NCBI GenBank assembly: GCA_033961575.1
Contig: CM066738.1
Coordinates: 86,501,478 to 86,565,477, forward strand
Direction: 5' to 3'
Origin: Aselliscus stoliczkanus
Lineage: Eukaryota > Chordata > Mammalia > Chiroptera > Hipposideridae
Length of the DNA: 64,000 nt
This document shows, one piece after another, positions 22,511-34,445 of the stretch. Position numbers and translations under genes: made by a program. The notes beneath the pieces were generated by a model. The model worked only from the letters and a program-made list of their open reading frames with translations. It was not told the origin of the DNA and searched no databases. Positions within the stretch are counted from its first letter, which is position 1; each line of letters begins with the position of its first letter.

Positions 22511-23919
22511 GGAAAACTTTCTATAGATTAAAAGTTACCATTCCCCTCTCATTTTAACAACGGGTAGAAGTTAAAGTCTGATTGTATTTAATAATGGTTT
22601 GTTTGTGTTTTGTTTTTTTGTTTTTTTTTCCGTTGCCATTGGTTAGAACTACTTTTGTTTTATTTTCCCCCAAACTGCCTACCTAATCAGTGACAGAAGG
22701 TCCATCTTCTCTTCACTCCTCCACCTCTATCCTGAAGCTGTGATCAAGAGCAATTGTTCACACTAACCTTACTCCAGAGATGGTCCAGTTAGCAATAAAG
22801 AGATTAGATCTTTACCAGGGCTGTGTCCTGAAATTTAATAATTTGTCATTTGTGAGTTGTAATTGTAGCTACCATTGAACAACTGTAACTCACTATCTCC
22901 TGGACTAGACCATATGTGACTGGTTAGTGAGGTCACATTATAATTATGCCCAAATTAAAATGAATCTGAGTACTCCCTCAACCATGGCAGAAATTTAGCA
23001 CTTAACAAGGGACCTCCAAAAAGGCCCAACTCGCACTCAAAATTTAATCTGTCTGATGCATCTTTCACATTATTTCCCAGGTATCAATGGCTGATGTCTC
23101 TCAAAGCATTGGAAAGAACCTTTATGCTGGAAATGCTGATAGTGATTCCTGGCAGAAGGTGTAATTCTAAGCAAAAGTTGTGTGATCTTTAGCTGTTTTC
23201 AAAATCATATACCTGCAAGCATATGCCAGAATGCTTGATTCCATGAAAACATAAAGAGTCAAGCCTCAGGGCTAAGTCTATAGTGAACTTTGTCATTGGT
23301 TCTAGGATACCATAGTTTGTGGCAGTCTCGGAGTTCAACATTAAAATATGCAATTGCTTTTTTTTTTTTTTTCCATATCCCTCTAACTATATGTGATCAA
23401 GATGGTTAGGTAGAGAACAGATGTGATGTCATATTCCCAATACAAGGCACCAAAACCTGAATCACTGCTCAACAGATCAAATGTCCTGTTAGATCCCTCA
23501 TCAAGGTACACACTGATAAATAAGTGATAAAATCACATGTCTGGGAAAGATTGGGAATAATCGTGTTCTTCTCATATATCATGAGAGATTTGATTTTCTC
23601 ATATATTCCCCCAGCAAATCTCCCATTTGTGGCCAGGAGGAACAAAGACTAAAGTGGAAAAACACGGCACTGCAGTACATGATGGTCTATTCCCTCCTTG
23701 CCCCAATGGGAATGGAGAAGAAATGAACATATGAGCACCTTCAGTTCCTGAATGAGAATTTAAGGCATAACTGGAAGTAGAAAATGTCTCAATAATAGGG
23801 AACAACAGAGAATAAGTTATTTTAGATAGGCAAATAGAGATTGATTTGTCTCAAGGCCAGATCTGATACAGGCGGATCTGCTGCATGGCTTTGAATTAAT
23901 AGCTTTACTATGCTGAATG
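22511..23919. other. unassigned sequence with T-rich tracts
   Basis: No family recognised. T-rich runs lie at about 22606-22630 and 23359-23375; they might be retroposon tails, but no body was identified. Confidence 0.45.
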
Positions 23920-24395
23920 CCTTCCATCTGCCTGTCCAGATCTATTTCCTACCCTTAGCCCACCTATTCTTTGCCTCCAGAGACTGAAACCTTTGGGCTG
24001 TATCAACCAGACTCCTTTGCCCTCTGGCTCCTCTTTGAGTTGCATCAATGGGAGGAAGGCAGGAGATAGGCTGGAGGGAGGAGACTAAAGTCGGGGTATT
24101 CATTTACCTATTCTCTCCCTGCAGGGCATGAGTTGGCAGTGGCTGTGTTCTTCTGCTAGGTCATGCTTCCTGGATGGTTGTGCTTACTTTATGGGTTTGC
24201 TGCAAAGACAGCGATAGCTATTGCTACAACTCTCTCTGGGTTCTGATAACGGTTCCCTATTTGTGTTCCTTTGGGCTTTACCTCTAAAGCTTTGCTATCT
24301 CCTATTGATTGCTCTTAGCCCTATCTATGCCTTTGTGAAGAAACCATTAATCTCTCCCAAATAACTCATTCCCTATCCTGACTGATACATTCACC
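23920..24395. mobile_element. ancient interspersed repeat, family unassigned
   Basis: Pieces such as CAGACTCCTTTGCCCTCTGGC, GCATCAATGGGAGGAAGGCA, AACTCTCTCTGGGTTCTGATA and CTATCCTGACTGATACAT are familiar from a common mammalian interspersed repeat (LTR-like, ending 'CCTGACTGATACA'). I cannot name the family with confidence. No coding sequence. Confidence 0.45.
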
Positions 24396-24869
24396 ACATC
24401 CCTCCTTGGAGCTTCCTGTGTCACTCTGGATCCTGCCCTTGGTTGTTGCCATCATGTTTTGCACGAGGGTGTTCAGCTGAGGGGACAAGTGGAAGTTGAA
24501 ATCCAGCCCCAGCCCTCTTCTGCAGTGACAGACCTGTGGGCACAACTCCCCCATCTGGAGGGGCAGATATAGATCACTTGCAAAGAACCCCATGAAGGCC
24601 AGGAGGCTCAGATAATCTTGCTCAGCAAATCTAATAGAAAAGTTCAGTTTTAGGTGTCATGCATCAGGTCTGGTAATGGTGACTGGATCATTTTCTGATT
24701 AAAAAAACAAGAAAAATTCAGTGTACAGGTAACATGGCTGAGCCAGAATTTTCACTAACAGTTAGTGTAGGAAACCAGATTCTGCAGGAGGCAGAGGGAG
24801 GAACTTTTAAGAGCTAAGTAGTCCCCACCTTTTAAAGAACGAGGCATTCCCTTCCATGTACTTCATTCC
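24396..24869. other. unassigned intergenic sequence
   Basis: No family recognised. A 75-codon minus-strand frame (24366-24593) has no known relative. Confidence 0.45.
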
Positions 24870-25045
24870 CTTAAAATTGAAGGATACATGGTCCAGTTTT
24901 AAGTAATTAACAAAGCTGGTGGCAAATTGTCTACTAGACCTCTCAACCTTTTATTCAAAAAAATTCAATTATATATGGCCCAGTTCTAGAAAATTTGCAA
25001 AGCTTGTGACAAAACGTCTACTGAATCCCCCAGCCTTCTTCTCAT
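24870..25045. repeat. imperfect tandem duplication, period about 87 bp
   Basis: Two consecutive units align: ATACATGGTCCAGTTTTA...CAAAGCTGGTGGCAAATTGTC...CTAC (from about 24870) and ATATATGGCCCAGTTCTA...CAAAGCTTGTGACAAAACGTC...CTAC (from about 24957). ATGG recurs at 24888 and 24975, giving the 87-bp period. A weaker third echo (ATATATGCCACATAGCCC) follows at about 25083. No transposon family is apparent. Confidence 0.7.
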
Positions 25046-25499
25046 AAAATTCATTTCTTATCATTGTTTTCTTTCCACAGATATATATGCCACATAGCCC
25101 AAATGCTTTATTTTTTATTGGAAAAGTTTCTAAATATTATTTAGATAAAACAATATCGATTTTCTGTATTTCTTTTCTTCCCCAAACACCAAATAGACAT
25201 CAGATCATGTGATTTTCTGATAGCATGCCTTGGTTAAGGCTGGGAGTTTGTATGTTTACTCCTCAGTACTCTTACAACCATTTTGACATTCTAAAGCCTA
25301 AAATATAAAGCATCACATCTTCTTCTGATCGCTTCCAAACCTATCTTTATTTTAAAATCATACATTCTATACTGTACTTGCTTTTATATTTGCAAAGTGG
25401 ATCACTTGCTTTTACGTCTCAATAATTTTTGGGCATTTTCTTACTTTTAAAATAGAATTGCTTATGTTTTCAGAATTTTGAAATATAATTTGAAAGTTG
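25046..25499. other. unassigned AT-rich sequence
   Basis: No family recognised beyond the weak third echo of the preceding tandem repeat. Confidence 0.4.
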
Positions 25500-25815
25500 T
25501 TTTTTTTTTCTTAAGTAAAGTTTATTGGGTTGACAACTGTTAGTAAAGTTACATAGATTTCAGGTGTACAACTCTGTAGTACATCATGTATATATCACAT
25601 TGTGTGTTCACCATCCAGTCAGTTCTCCTTCCATCACCATATGTTTGATCCCTTTTACCATCATCTACCACTTCCCTCCCCCTCCCCGCTCTGGTAACCA
25701 CTAAACTATTATCTATAATTATGAGTTTTTGTTTCTTCATTTGTTTATCTTGTTCCTTTGTTGTTTTCAGATTTATATATCACATATCAGTGAAATCATA
25801 TGGTTCTCAACTAGT
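25500..25815 (-). mobile_element. L1 3' end, minus strand, 5'-truncated
   Basis: A poly-T run (25500-25510) is followed by AAAGTTTATTGGGTTGACAA, ATTTCAGGTGTACAACTC, GTTCACCATCCAGTCAG, CTGGTAACCACTAAACTATT and ATGAGTTTTTGTTTC, the reverse complement of an L1 3' UTR. It stops before ORF2. The same UTR is seen at 3057-3300, with more divergence. Confidence 0.85.
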
Positions 25816-28644
25816 TTTTATGTGAGCATATGTAATTCTTTAAATCCCCAGGTGCAGTCTTGCTTTCTAAGAAAATTTGTAAAAATTGTGCTTCACTAAG
25901 ACAGGACATGTTTTCTTTCTAAAATCTTGTCAGAGATCTAGTAATCCTTCAGGATTTAAAAATATTTTCTTCCAACATGATCAGAAGAACTGATAGAAAA
26001 ATCTATATTTTCAAATTTTACAGTTAATTGAACATACTGCTTGTTTCTCTTGTCTTCCTCATTTTATAAAAAAATAGTTTTATATTTTTTTAAGAAATGG
26101 GAAGAAATCTAAGTGCTACTTTTGATTCATTTTTCTTTCCAGAATTATGTGTATACAATTTGCTACAAAGTAAAACATAAAGCACACTACAGCAAAAATA
26201 ATTCACTTGTAAATCTTTTTTCCCCAAAATCCCTATGACCCTGCTCTACCAACCATTCTTCTCTTTCTTTCATCCCTTAGAATATAATATTTAATTAATA
26301 ACTCTATAGTTGCATCTATTTGATATTTAGATTCAGTCTCCGTCCTTCCTCTTTTCTAAACACCAATCCATCTTGTTATAACACCGTGGATCACATTCCT
26401 AAACACCAAACTTAGTAAAATGTGGTTTCAAGTTTGCAGGATGACCTCATCAGAACCTACAGAGTGCAGGAGAGTAGTATTTCTACACTCTTTAAATTTG
26501 GAAGGAGAGCATCCAGTAGGAGACAACTTTCAAAATAAAGAATATCCTGAGGATATTTTCAGATTCAATTTACAGTTGCAACATATTCAGACAAGTTAGA
26601 GGTTATTCTAACATGTGGATACCTCACTGAACTGAACCTCAAAAACTTTACAGCTCTGCCCATCAATAAGGTAGCTTCCCTAGGAAATTTATTTTGAACT
26701 GTTATCTCTTTGAAGCTGTGTTCTTGATTTTTCTAAAGTTGTAGAAACATCATAAAATTGAGCTGTTTGCGATGTATTTCCCCAGTGAAAAGTCAATTAC
26801 TAATGTAGCTCTTGAAGAATATTTTTGATGTTTAAAAAACATTCAAGGAAAAGAGGTAGCAGGAAAACAAATTCAAAGTTTCCAGATGAGTTGAATGGAT
26901 AGTCTCATAATTAGAGAAACAAATCTCAGGGTTTTTTCTAATAACAGTTTGAATTAGATCTACGTACATTTTAGTGGAAAGTATTAGAGTATGTTTGCAA
27001 TCAGAGGTGACTACACCATAATAGATACAACACTTTGCAGTGTTTTAAGTATAGTATCTATTAGTCTCTAGTAACATATAATTACTTTATAATTTAACAG
27101 CCGTTTAACATGAAATCCCCAATGTTTTCATGAAAAAAAAAGACTAGTAAATTACGACATGTATTTTTTAGTCACCAACATAAGCAAAAATGGGAGATAC
27201 TAAATGGAATTTTCATAAGTTTGCAAAACCTTTCAAGATTGATATAACTTTTCAAAATCTCAAACCCAGAAACTATAGGAGCCCAAAACAAACAAAACCA
27301 TAACAAAAGCAATAAAAAGAATAGCATTGAGGGTTCTGACATGGCAATGCAGCCAAGTTCTCAGCACACTGAAAGATCTAGGGTATCTACTAATGGGAAT
27401 TACAAGTATCCTTTGCTCTGAATTGAACAGTGCTGCAACCAGCATGTCCTGGGTTTCACTGGCCATCTAAGTTGACTATATAGAAACACCCCCAAATCTT
27501 AATGTTGAGACCCCATTTGCCTCTACCAAAAAGTTCAGTCTCTAATAGCATCAAGTTAGGGTCTAACCAGAGAAACACAGAGAATTTAATTCACGAAATT
27601 TATGACACAAATAGTGTCAAATCTGAAAAGCCAAGTAGACATGGCACAACAACCATGTTGTTGTATCAGAAAGAAGCTGTTACTCATAAGCTGCAGGTAG
27701 AAAGAGAGAAAATGGCATCACTGAAACAAAGAAGCCTTCCTAGTAAGACATGGATCCAAGAGGAGATATGACCAATGCCACCAGGGCCATTTAATGCAAA
27801 GAAAAACGGGGAGAAGAACTCAGACTGTGCTCCTTCTCCTGTACTCCAACCTGTCACTTTTGCCTCCCATTGGCCAAAGTCAGCTGGAGTTCAGTCGCCA
27901 TGACAGCCTGGAAAGCCAAGTCGGCTAGTCACCATTTGTGATAACAGGAGATACAGGATGTAGAGGTACATCTTAGAATTAGCAGGCCCAGGATTTCTAC
28001 ACATATGTGACTCAGTCATTCTCTAGGCCCCAGATAGTGTGGGTTTTAGGCAGGCTCACTTTCATCCTAAGATGGCATCATTCTTTTCCTGGTGATACTG
28101 AGGCCTGGGTTAATTGGAGAGAGGGGAGTTTCCCAACCATAATCTTAATTTCTGCACTGTTAAAGCATACCCCATACACATTTATTCTGAGTAAAAGCAC
28201 TACCCTTGGTAAGTAAACTTGGTTGCTCAAAAGTGACAGCATATCCTCCTCCTTCCAAATAGATTGTTGCCTGGCCCTGTCTCCTGTGAGGACTTCTAGA
28301 ACTGTTCCTTCAGTGGTCCCATCCCAGGGTACACAGCTGCCAGTAAGTCTCAGCCAGCTTCTCTCTCATTCATATGTTTACACAGAATCTTTATTCTTTT
28401 ACTCTGAGCAGTTTCCTTTAGTGTTCTCCAACTCATCAGACAAGTCTGAGAACTCCAATTATGGATAAAAGTCAAATCCTTCCCCACTGAAAAGCTGTGT
28501 CACTTAAAGCCCAAGAAATGAAGAATATTCCTCCGATGGTTACAAAGTTCTTGGAACATTATAGGTCCTTTAGAAGACTGATATTCATATAATGTAGAGA
28601 TGGTTGATATTGCCTCTTTCTCTCCCAGCAGTAGCCCTTTTAAA
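25816..28644. other. unassigned intergenic sequence
   Basis: Mostly AT-rich with no recognised family. The part 27490-27960 contains AACCAGAGAAACACAGAG and CCTCCCATTGGCCAAAG, phrases common in old LTR/LINE repeats, but I cannot assign it. Frames at 27502-27771, 28007-28216 and 28223-28468 (+) lack supporting splice sites or homology. Confidence 0.4.
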
Positions 28645-28985
28645 ATAACTGTCTTAGTTCAGGCTGCTATAACAAAAATATCATAGACTGGGTGACTTAT
28701 AAACAACAAAATCTTATTTCTCACAGTTCTGGAAGCTGGGGCATTCGAGATCAAGGTGGTGGCACATTCCGCATCTAGTAAGAGTCCACTTTCTAGTTTT
28801 AGATGGCCATGTTTTCACTATGGCCCCACATCGTGGAAGAACAAGAGAGCCCTGTTTTAACAAGAAGGGGTCTGTTTTATAAGGGCACCAATTCCATTCA
28901 TGAAGGTTCCACACCATGCCCTAATTAACTCCCAAGGCCCCACCTTCTAAGGCCATCCCACTGGGAATTAGGCTTCCAATATATC
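28645..28985 (-). mobile_element. solitary MaLR-type LTR (MLT1/MST-like), minus strand
   Basis: On the plus strand: GTTCAGGCTGCTATAACAAAA, CATAGACTGGGTGACTTATAA, TTATTTCTCACAGTTCTGGAA, TATAAGGGCACCAATTCC and CCCAAGGCCCCACCTTCTAA. This is the reversed MaLR LTR layout, as at 5305-5640 but better preserved. No internal viral sequence. Confidence 0.8.
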
Positions 28986-31267
28986 AAACTGGAGAGGACA
29001 TAGCTAGTCCATTAAAATAATAACCTGTCATGGAGGTTTGAGAGCTACAACCTCTTGGACAGGAATCAAGGGTCCGAGGCCATTGCCTGCCCAGAGCATA
29101 TGGCCATGCAACTTTCAAATTTCACAACTCCAACGTGCCATTCTGAGGTGTCGATGGTTGCCCAGGAATTGTGCATTAAGGTGATCTTGCCTATGAACAC
29201 AGCAGGTGTTAGATACTTGTTAAATGATAAATGAATCAGCGAGGTTAGCAAAGTTTTGAAATATAGAGTGTAACATATATCATTACATGGAAATAGGTTT
29301 TGTGGAGACATGGATATTGGTAAATTAGCCTAAGAATTTTGCTGGCTAAAAAAATTGCATTTTGTGTGAATAATAATAAGATATAAAATTGCCAGAGGAA
29401 TACTATTAATGAATTAGGATCCACATACTATACTCAATTAAATTATATAAAAAGGCATGTTAAACATAATGAAGCATCATCTAATTAGAAGGTTCAAAAA
29501 GGTCTTGAAAATCAGGGATTATCATGGAAACTTTTGCTTTAGGACACTATCCTTGCAAGTATCCTCACTGCCCAAAATGATCATTAGTTTTTGTCCTCAA
29601 TTGTGGAGATGTGGGTCTGTTACACATTCCCTTCCCTTCCTCTCAAGCAGACTCAGAATAGCTGATTCTCTATTGGTACAATGCGAATAGCCATTAATCT
29701 TTTATGGCCTTGTTGCATGCATCTAATCTTATATTGTTTATCTTCCTAGGCTTTCGTCAATTTTTTACATATGAGTCTTTGTTGTGATTCCAGTCTCAGC
29801 TGAGACTCTTCCTTTATTTTACTTTATTTGCTTTTTTTTATCATCCCAAGTCATTAAACTCAGGCTGAACACTGGAGCGCTGAAACCTATCTGTGTGGGT
29901 TTGCTGATGGAGGGGTACAGGAAGTTTGTGGTATTATTATCACAGAGATGTCAATCCTCGAGTGGCTAAGAGAAGTCATGGGTCACGTATTACATATTTT
30001 CAGACAGGGCATATATAGCTAATAACAAGAATATTGTCTAAAACGGGGCCCTTAGCCTTGAAAGAAAGAAACTTGATCTACACAGCCTCCCAGGGTTGAA
30101 CAGATACAATTATGTATATGTGTAGTCTCTGATTGTCTGTCAATATAACAATTGACAGTAAAATAAATCCCGAACAGCTTGGATGAATTTATGTTCTGAC
30201 CACCTCAGTCTGATTATATAGTGCTGCATGAGAAGTCAAATTATAATCAAAATTTAATTAGTGAACCTGAGGACAGAAAATGTTGAGATTTCTGACATGA
30301 GGGAGGGGAGGTCATACCCCTGAGGCAGCCCACCCTCCACTCCCACCCCCACCCTCACCAGAAGTGGATTTAGATAAATGTTTCTAGCGTACCCTTCCTT
30401 TACCTAAGGTCCTATTGCTGATTGCTGCTGACTCCTTTTATTTCTTTTCTCTAGATAAAGAAATCTTCAATCACACTATGATTCTGTCTACTAGCTCTGG
30501 ACTCATTCCAGTGTTTTAATATGCCTGTGCATATTTTTGGATTGTGCATTATGTATTTATTTTATAGTTTAGGGCCTGGAGACCAATTTTACTTCCCTTA
30601 TTTAAAGTTCTCGAGGGTACCAACTATTGCCCCAAGTTACATACTGATTTTTGTTTGAGAACTAAAAGGAGCATAAGATTAATAAATTCATTTTTTAATA
30701 AATTCACCATTTAAAAAATATAAACTATTACATTTGAATTAACATAACTAAATTACCAAGGAGATACTGATTTACATATATTAGTCCAATCACACAATAG
30801 AAGGAACTTCTAAGTAAATTTTAATTAAGTATGTTACTGCATTTTAATTCTATTGACATCTAAATACATACAGTTGTGTTTTCTTTTGTTGTTTTTTTTT
30901 TTTTCCTCTCACACTTGGGCTGTTTCTCCCTCTGAGAATTTAGACATTGTTTAACTTTAATTACAACTCCTTGCTACATAGAAAAGTTTTGCTTTTTTCA
31001 GCAAATGGTCTCCTGGCCAGACAAGTTTAAAATTCTTAGCTCCCTCTCCTAACTGTTCTCTTTGAGAGCTTCTCTTCTGTAAAACACTGGAACATTCTAC
31101 TACTCTTTCCTCCATGTGTCTCTACTATTTGTCTGATGCCAATTATATCTCTTCTACAAAAAAGAAATGCCTGTCTCTGTTCTTAGAAATTCAAGATTCT
31201 ATGAAACACACCAGAACAGGATCGAAAAACATGTGTATGAAAAAATAATCATGATGTAATAAAGTAA

Positions 31268-31271
<4 letters not shown>
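28986..31271. other. unassigned intergenic sequence
   Basis: No exon recognised. CAGCAGGTGTTAGATACTTG with TTAAATGATAAATGA at about 29202-29236 may be a remnant of an L2 3' end. A T-rich run lies at about 30892-30904. Confidence 0.4.

Positions 31272-31323
<52 letters not shown>
31272..31323. repeat. (GA)n microsatellite, 26 units
   Basis: A pure purine dinucleotide run that can form intramolecular triplex (H-DNA). Confidence 0.98.
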
Positions 31324-31326
<3 letters not shown>

Positions 31327-31438
31327 TACCAATTAATTTCTTTTAGTTTGGGATTATGGGTTCTGTTTGATGCCTTCTTCCGAGTTTTTTCTGCATTTTT
31401 CAGATTGTATATCATGAACGTTTAAAAATATCAGAATA

Positions 31439-31592
31439 GGACTGGCTGAGTGGCTCAGTTGGTTAAGAGCTCGCTCAAGAGTGCAATGATCTCTGAGCAA
31501 CAGCAGTTCGATGCCCAGCCCGAGCTGAGTTGCCGTTGAGCTGCCAACAGGTGGCAGGATGGCTCAGCTAAAAATAAAAAAACAAAACAAAC
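31439..31592 (+). mobile_element. tRNA-derived SINE of a second family
   Basis: The head reads GACTGGCTGAGTGGCTCAGT then TGGTTAAGAGC (A-box-like) and has a decayed B box GCAGTTCGATGCCC. A short body (GAGCTGAGTTGCCGTTGAGC) and an A-rich tail follow. Perfect 15-bp target duplications AAAAATATCAGAATA flank it (31424-31438, 31593-31607). The head differs from the GGCCGGCC family and the body lacks both the hairpin and the GTGAG array. Confidence 0.8.
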
Positions 31593-31683
31593 AAAAATAT
31601 CAGAATAAAGAGGCATTTATTTCTTTTACCTTTAAAGTATATGACTATGTGAATGTGCATGTATGCATATGCTTATATATCAA

Positions 31684-31748
31684 GGGAGAGAGAGAGGAGA
31701 GAGAGAGAGAAAGGGAATATGGGAGACGGGAGAGGGGAGAGGAGGAGA
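31684..31748. repeat. GA-rich low-complexity tract
   Basis: Almost pure purine, with irregular GA/GGA units. Confidence 0.85.
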
Positions 31749-32146
31749 CCTCTCCCCATTAGTTCAGATCAATCTATGTAATTGTCTTAAAAGCAACAAC
31801 TTCCGTGATGTGCTGGGCAAAGGTTTGAGGAAGAAGACAGTGACATGTCCTCCTCTTGAAAGATAATGGGGACAACAGATTTTTAAAAGCTAAAGAACTT
31901 TATACTCCAGGGTGTTCTCTTTCTTACGCTGTCAGGCTTTTTTTCCCCTGTGGACATTCAGTACATTTTTCCAAACATAAAATAGAATACTAATTTACAC
32001 TTATAAGGCATATTTGTAGTATCATTAGCATTTTATTATAAGACTAAATTTCTTTTCAATGTATGTTTTTGAGGGATTTGCTGCATTCTTAAGTATGAAT
32101 ATATTGTCTTAGGATTGTCTTGTTTATTTCTCAAAAACATAAGCTC
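31749..32146. other. unassigned intergenic sequence
   Basis: No family recognised. Confidence 0.45.
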
Positions 32147-32201
32147 GGGCCGGCCGAGTGGCTCAGTGGTTAAGAGCTGGCTTGGGATGCCAGGGGCCAA
32201 A
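32147..32201 (+). mobile_element. head-only fragment of the GGCCGGCC SINE
   Basis: GGGCCGGCCGAGTGGCTCAG, TGGTTAAGAGCTGGC and TTGGGATGCCAGGGGCC match the first 55 bp of the family, then the similarity stops before the B box. Retroposons normally lose 5', not 3', sequence, so a later deletion is likely. No A tail or target duplication is visible. Confidence 0.85.
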
Positions 32202-33084
32202 TCAGTAGAAAACTAAAATTTACACACTCAATATAAAGCATAGGCATGCCTGCTTTCAATATTCATGTGCATACATGTCTATATTATTTAATTTCTGTAT
32301 GTATAAACAGAGCTATATTTAATTTCTTAAATAAGGATTATCTGTGCTCTGTATGTGTACAGAGTGGGACAAAAATAGGGGCAAAAGGGCAAACTATATG
32401 GAATTGGATGTAATACTCTGTACAGTGGGAAAATCAATAAATATGTAGCAATATGTGTTATGTGAGTGGCATGTCTAGGGGATGACCTCAGTCAGATACT
32501 CCTCAGTGCATACTTTGTTTTACCATGCCAAATAAAGTAAAATACATATATTTATTTATTATACAATAGTATAGCTATTGATTTTTACCACAGTAATGGT
32601 GTAATACTCTGTATCCAGCAGCCAATCTGACATCGAACAGAGATAAGGTTATTAAGAAGTGAATGTTTAAGAGTTTAAATCTAAATCATCCCATCGATCA
32701 GAGTCATGTGAAAAATTAAAACCCAATTTACTTGTCACCATTTTCCTTAAAACTTTAATTTGTAAAATCTGAATGTGAAACAACCAAATCTCTGAATATT
32801 AGAAAAAGATTTCAAGAAATGGAATAGAAATGACTTCAGGTAGAATTTTTGCCTTGATTGATAAGTGAAACAAGAAGGCTTGCCCCGCTGACAGTGCTTT
32901 TACAGTCTGATGTTATTTACCGTGAATATTAAACATTACATTGGGATGTGCCCTTAGCCTAAATTTGAATATTTTCCCTGGGTTTCTAAGCGTACTCATT
33001 TCAGTGGTCTTATTACTTGCCAGTGTACTGCACTAACTTGTGGCCAGAATTCATAAGAGCCTGTTCAGAAGCACCTTTCCTGTT
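32202..33084. other. unassigned sequence
   Basis: CAGAGTGGGACAAAAATAGG at about 32360 resembles the start of a known bat mariner-type MITE, but no matching right inverted repeat was found. The phrase TGTAATACTCTGTA occurs twice (about 32409 and 32601). Confidence 0.35.
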
Positions 33085-33175
33085 GTTATTAACATTTATG
33101 GAGAGTCTACCTTATGCAGAGCTCTGAACTCAGCACCTATTTTTTTCAATTCCCCTTTATGACAACTCACTACCA
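33085..33175 (+). mobile_element. MIR-type SINE fragment
   Basis: ATTAACATTTATGGAGAGTCT, ACCTTATGCAGAGCTCTGAAC and TTATGACAACTC follow the MIR 3' half. Confidence 0.5.
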
Positions 33176-34054
33176 CCCTTGAAGTCATGTTGCCTGGTGA
33201 GGTGTGTACATCGTGACTGTGTTGATATATTTCCTCTCCTTTGGACCCCTCCCCATCAACTGATTTTGACAGGGAAATTCCTATCCAGGCGTTGAGATGT
33301 TCATCTGAATTGAAGTTTGATGTTCACCCATCACTTCCCTGTAGGCAGTGACAGCCTGAGACTTTCATCTGCCAGTTCATCCTTCCTCCTAGCAGACACA
33401 AGCAGATTAACATATCCCCAAGAGGCTGATGTCTTTAGTTGCTGAAGCCACCCGATACTTATTACCTGAGAGTGTGCTATAGTGAGACTTATTTATTTAT
33501 TTTCACATGCTACCTGCTAGCATATCTTCATGAGATACATGTGTCATTTTTGAGGAGGGCCCCAGGGGGACAACAGCTCCGGGCTTCTTTGGGTGCCTGA
33601 AGCTGTCAAGACTTACCAAATGTAATTTGGTGGCGGCCCTTCTCCAGAACTCTTTAGACACTGAGTTCAGACCCAGTTTACTCTGTATAAAGTAATGTGA
33701 GCTATAGGAAGCGATATGGCAGTAGTTGGGGACAGTCATTGGGGAGCTCTAACAAGGTGAAAAATGTGGTCCTGAATAATATCAGGTGGCTGTCTACACA
33801 GACTTAAATCTCAGGATAATTGTCCTTCATTTCTTTGTGACAGAGTCTTGGCCTCAGCAGCAGAGCATGTCACTGTAGCAACTTCTGCCACTTTGTTGTT
33901 GTGATTGTGAATTGATGTTTGACATTGATAAGGTCTAATTTCCCAGTGGACTTTGGGAAGGGTCTGACAGTGACGTGGATCACTGTTCTTGCATATAGGA
34001 GCTGTTTATATTATTCTCCTTTTCATTTAAGGAGAACATTAGAGGCAGCAGTTA

Positions 34055-34056
<2 letters not shown>
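33176..34056. other. unassigned intergenic sequence
   Basis: No family recognised. A 78-codon minus-strand frame (33503-33739) has no known relative. Confidence 0.4.

Positions 34057-34097
<41 letters not shown>
34057..34097. repeat. (TG)n microsatellite
   Basis: About 20 TG units. Confidence 0.97.
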
Positions 34098-34103
<6 letters not shown>

Positions 34104-34261
34104 CTAAAAATGTAAATATGTGCATTTTAATTAATCTCTTTTATACCAGAAACACATACCATGTTAATATCAGACAACAATGGGACAAGAGGGGCTAAGA
34201 AGTCTGGACTGGGGAGGGGAAATAGGCTGGCAGGTGAAAATCTGTAGCTACAGACCTGATT

Positions 34262-34445
34262 TTCACAGTGCCTTTAGCTTACAAAGCATTCTCATTTGAT
34301 TTGCATACCACCCCTTTGAGGTATATAAGACATGGAACATTGTGATCAATTCCGTATTTCAGATGAGGAAAATTCACAGAAGGAAGATTTGGTCACATCT
34401 GGTGGAACCTGGATACAAAACCAGCTTTTTCTGATTCTGACATTT
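34262..34445 (+). mobile_element. MIR-type SINE fossil
   Basis: In order: TTACAAAGCATTCTCATTTG, CACCCCTTTGAGGTATATAAG, TATTTCAGATGAGGAAAATTC and GGTGGAACCTGGATACAAAAC. This is the MIRb-type layout. Confidence 0.65.

Noticed and set aside
32350..32640. Mariner-type MITE beginning CAGAGTGGGACAAAAATAGG
   Set aside because: Left end resembles a known bat element, but I could not find the matching right inverted repeat or paired TA sites.
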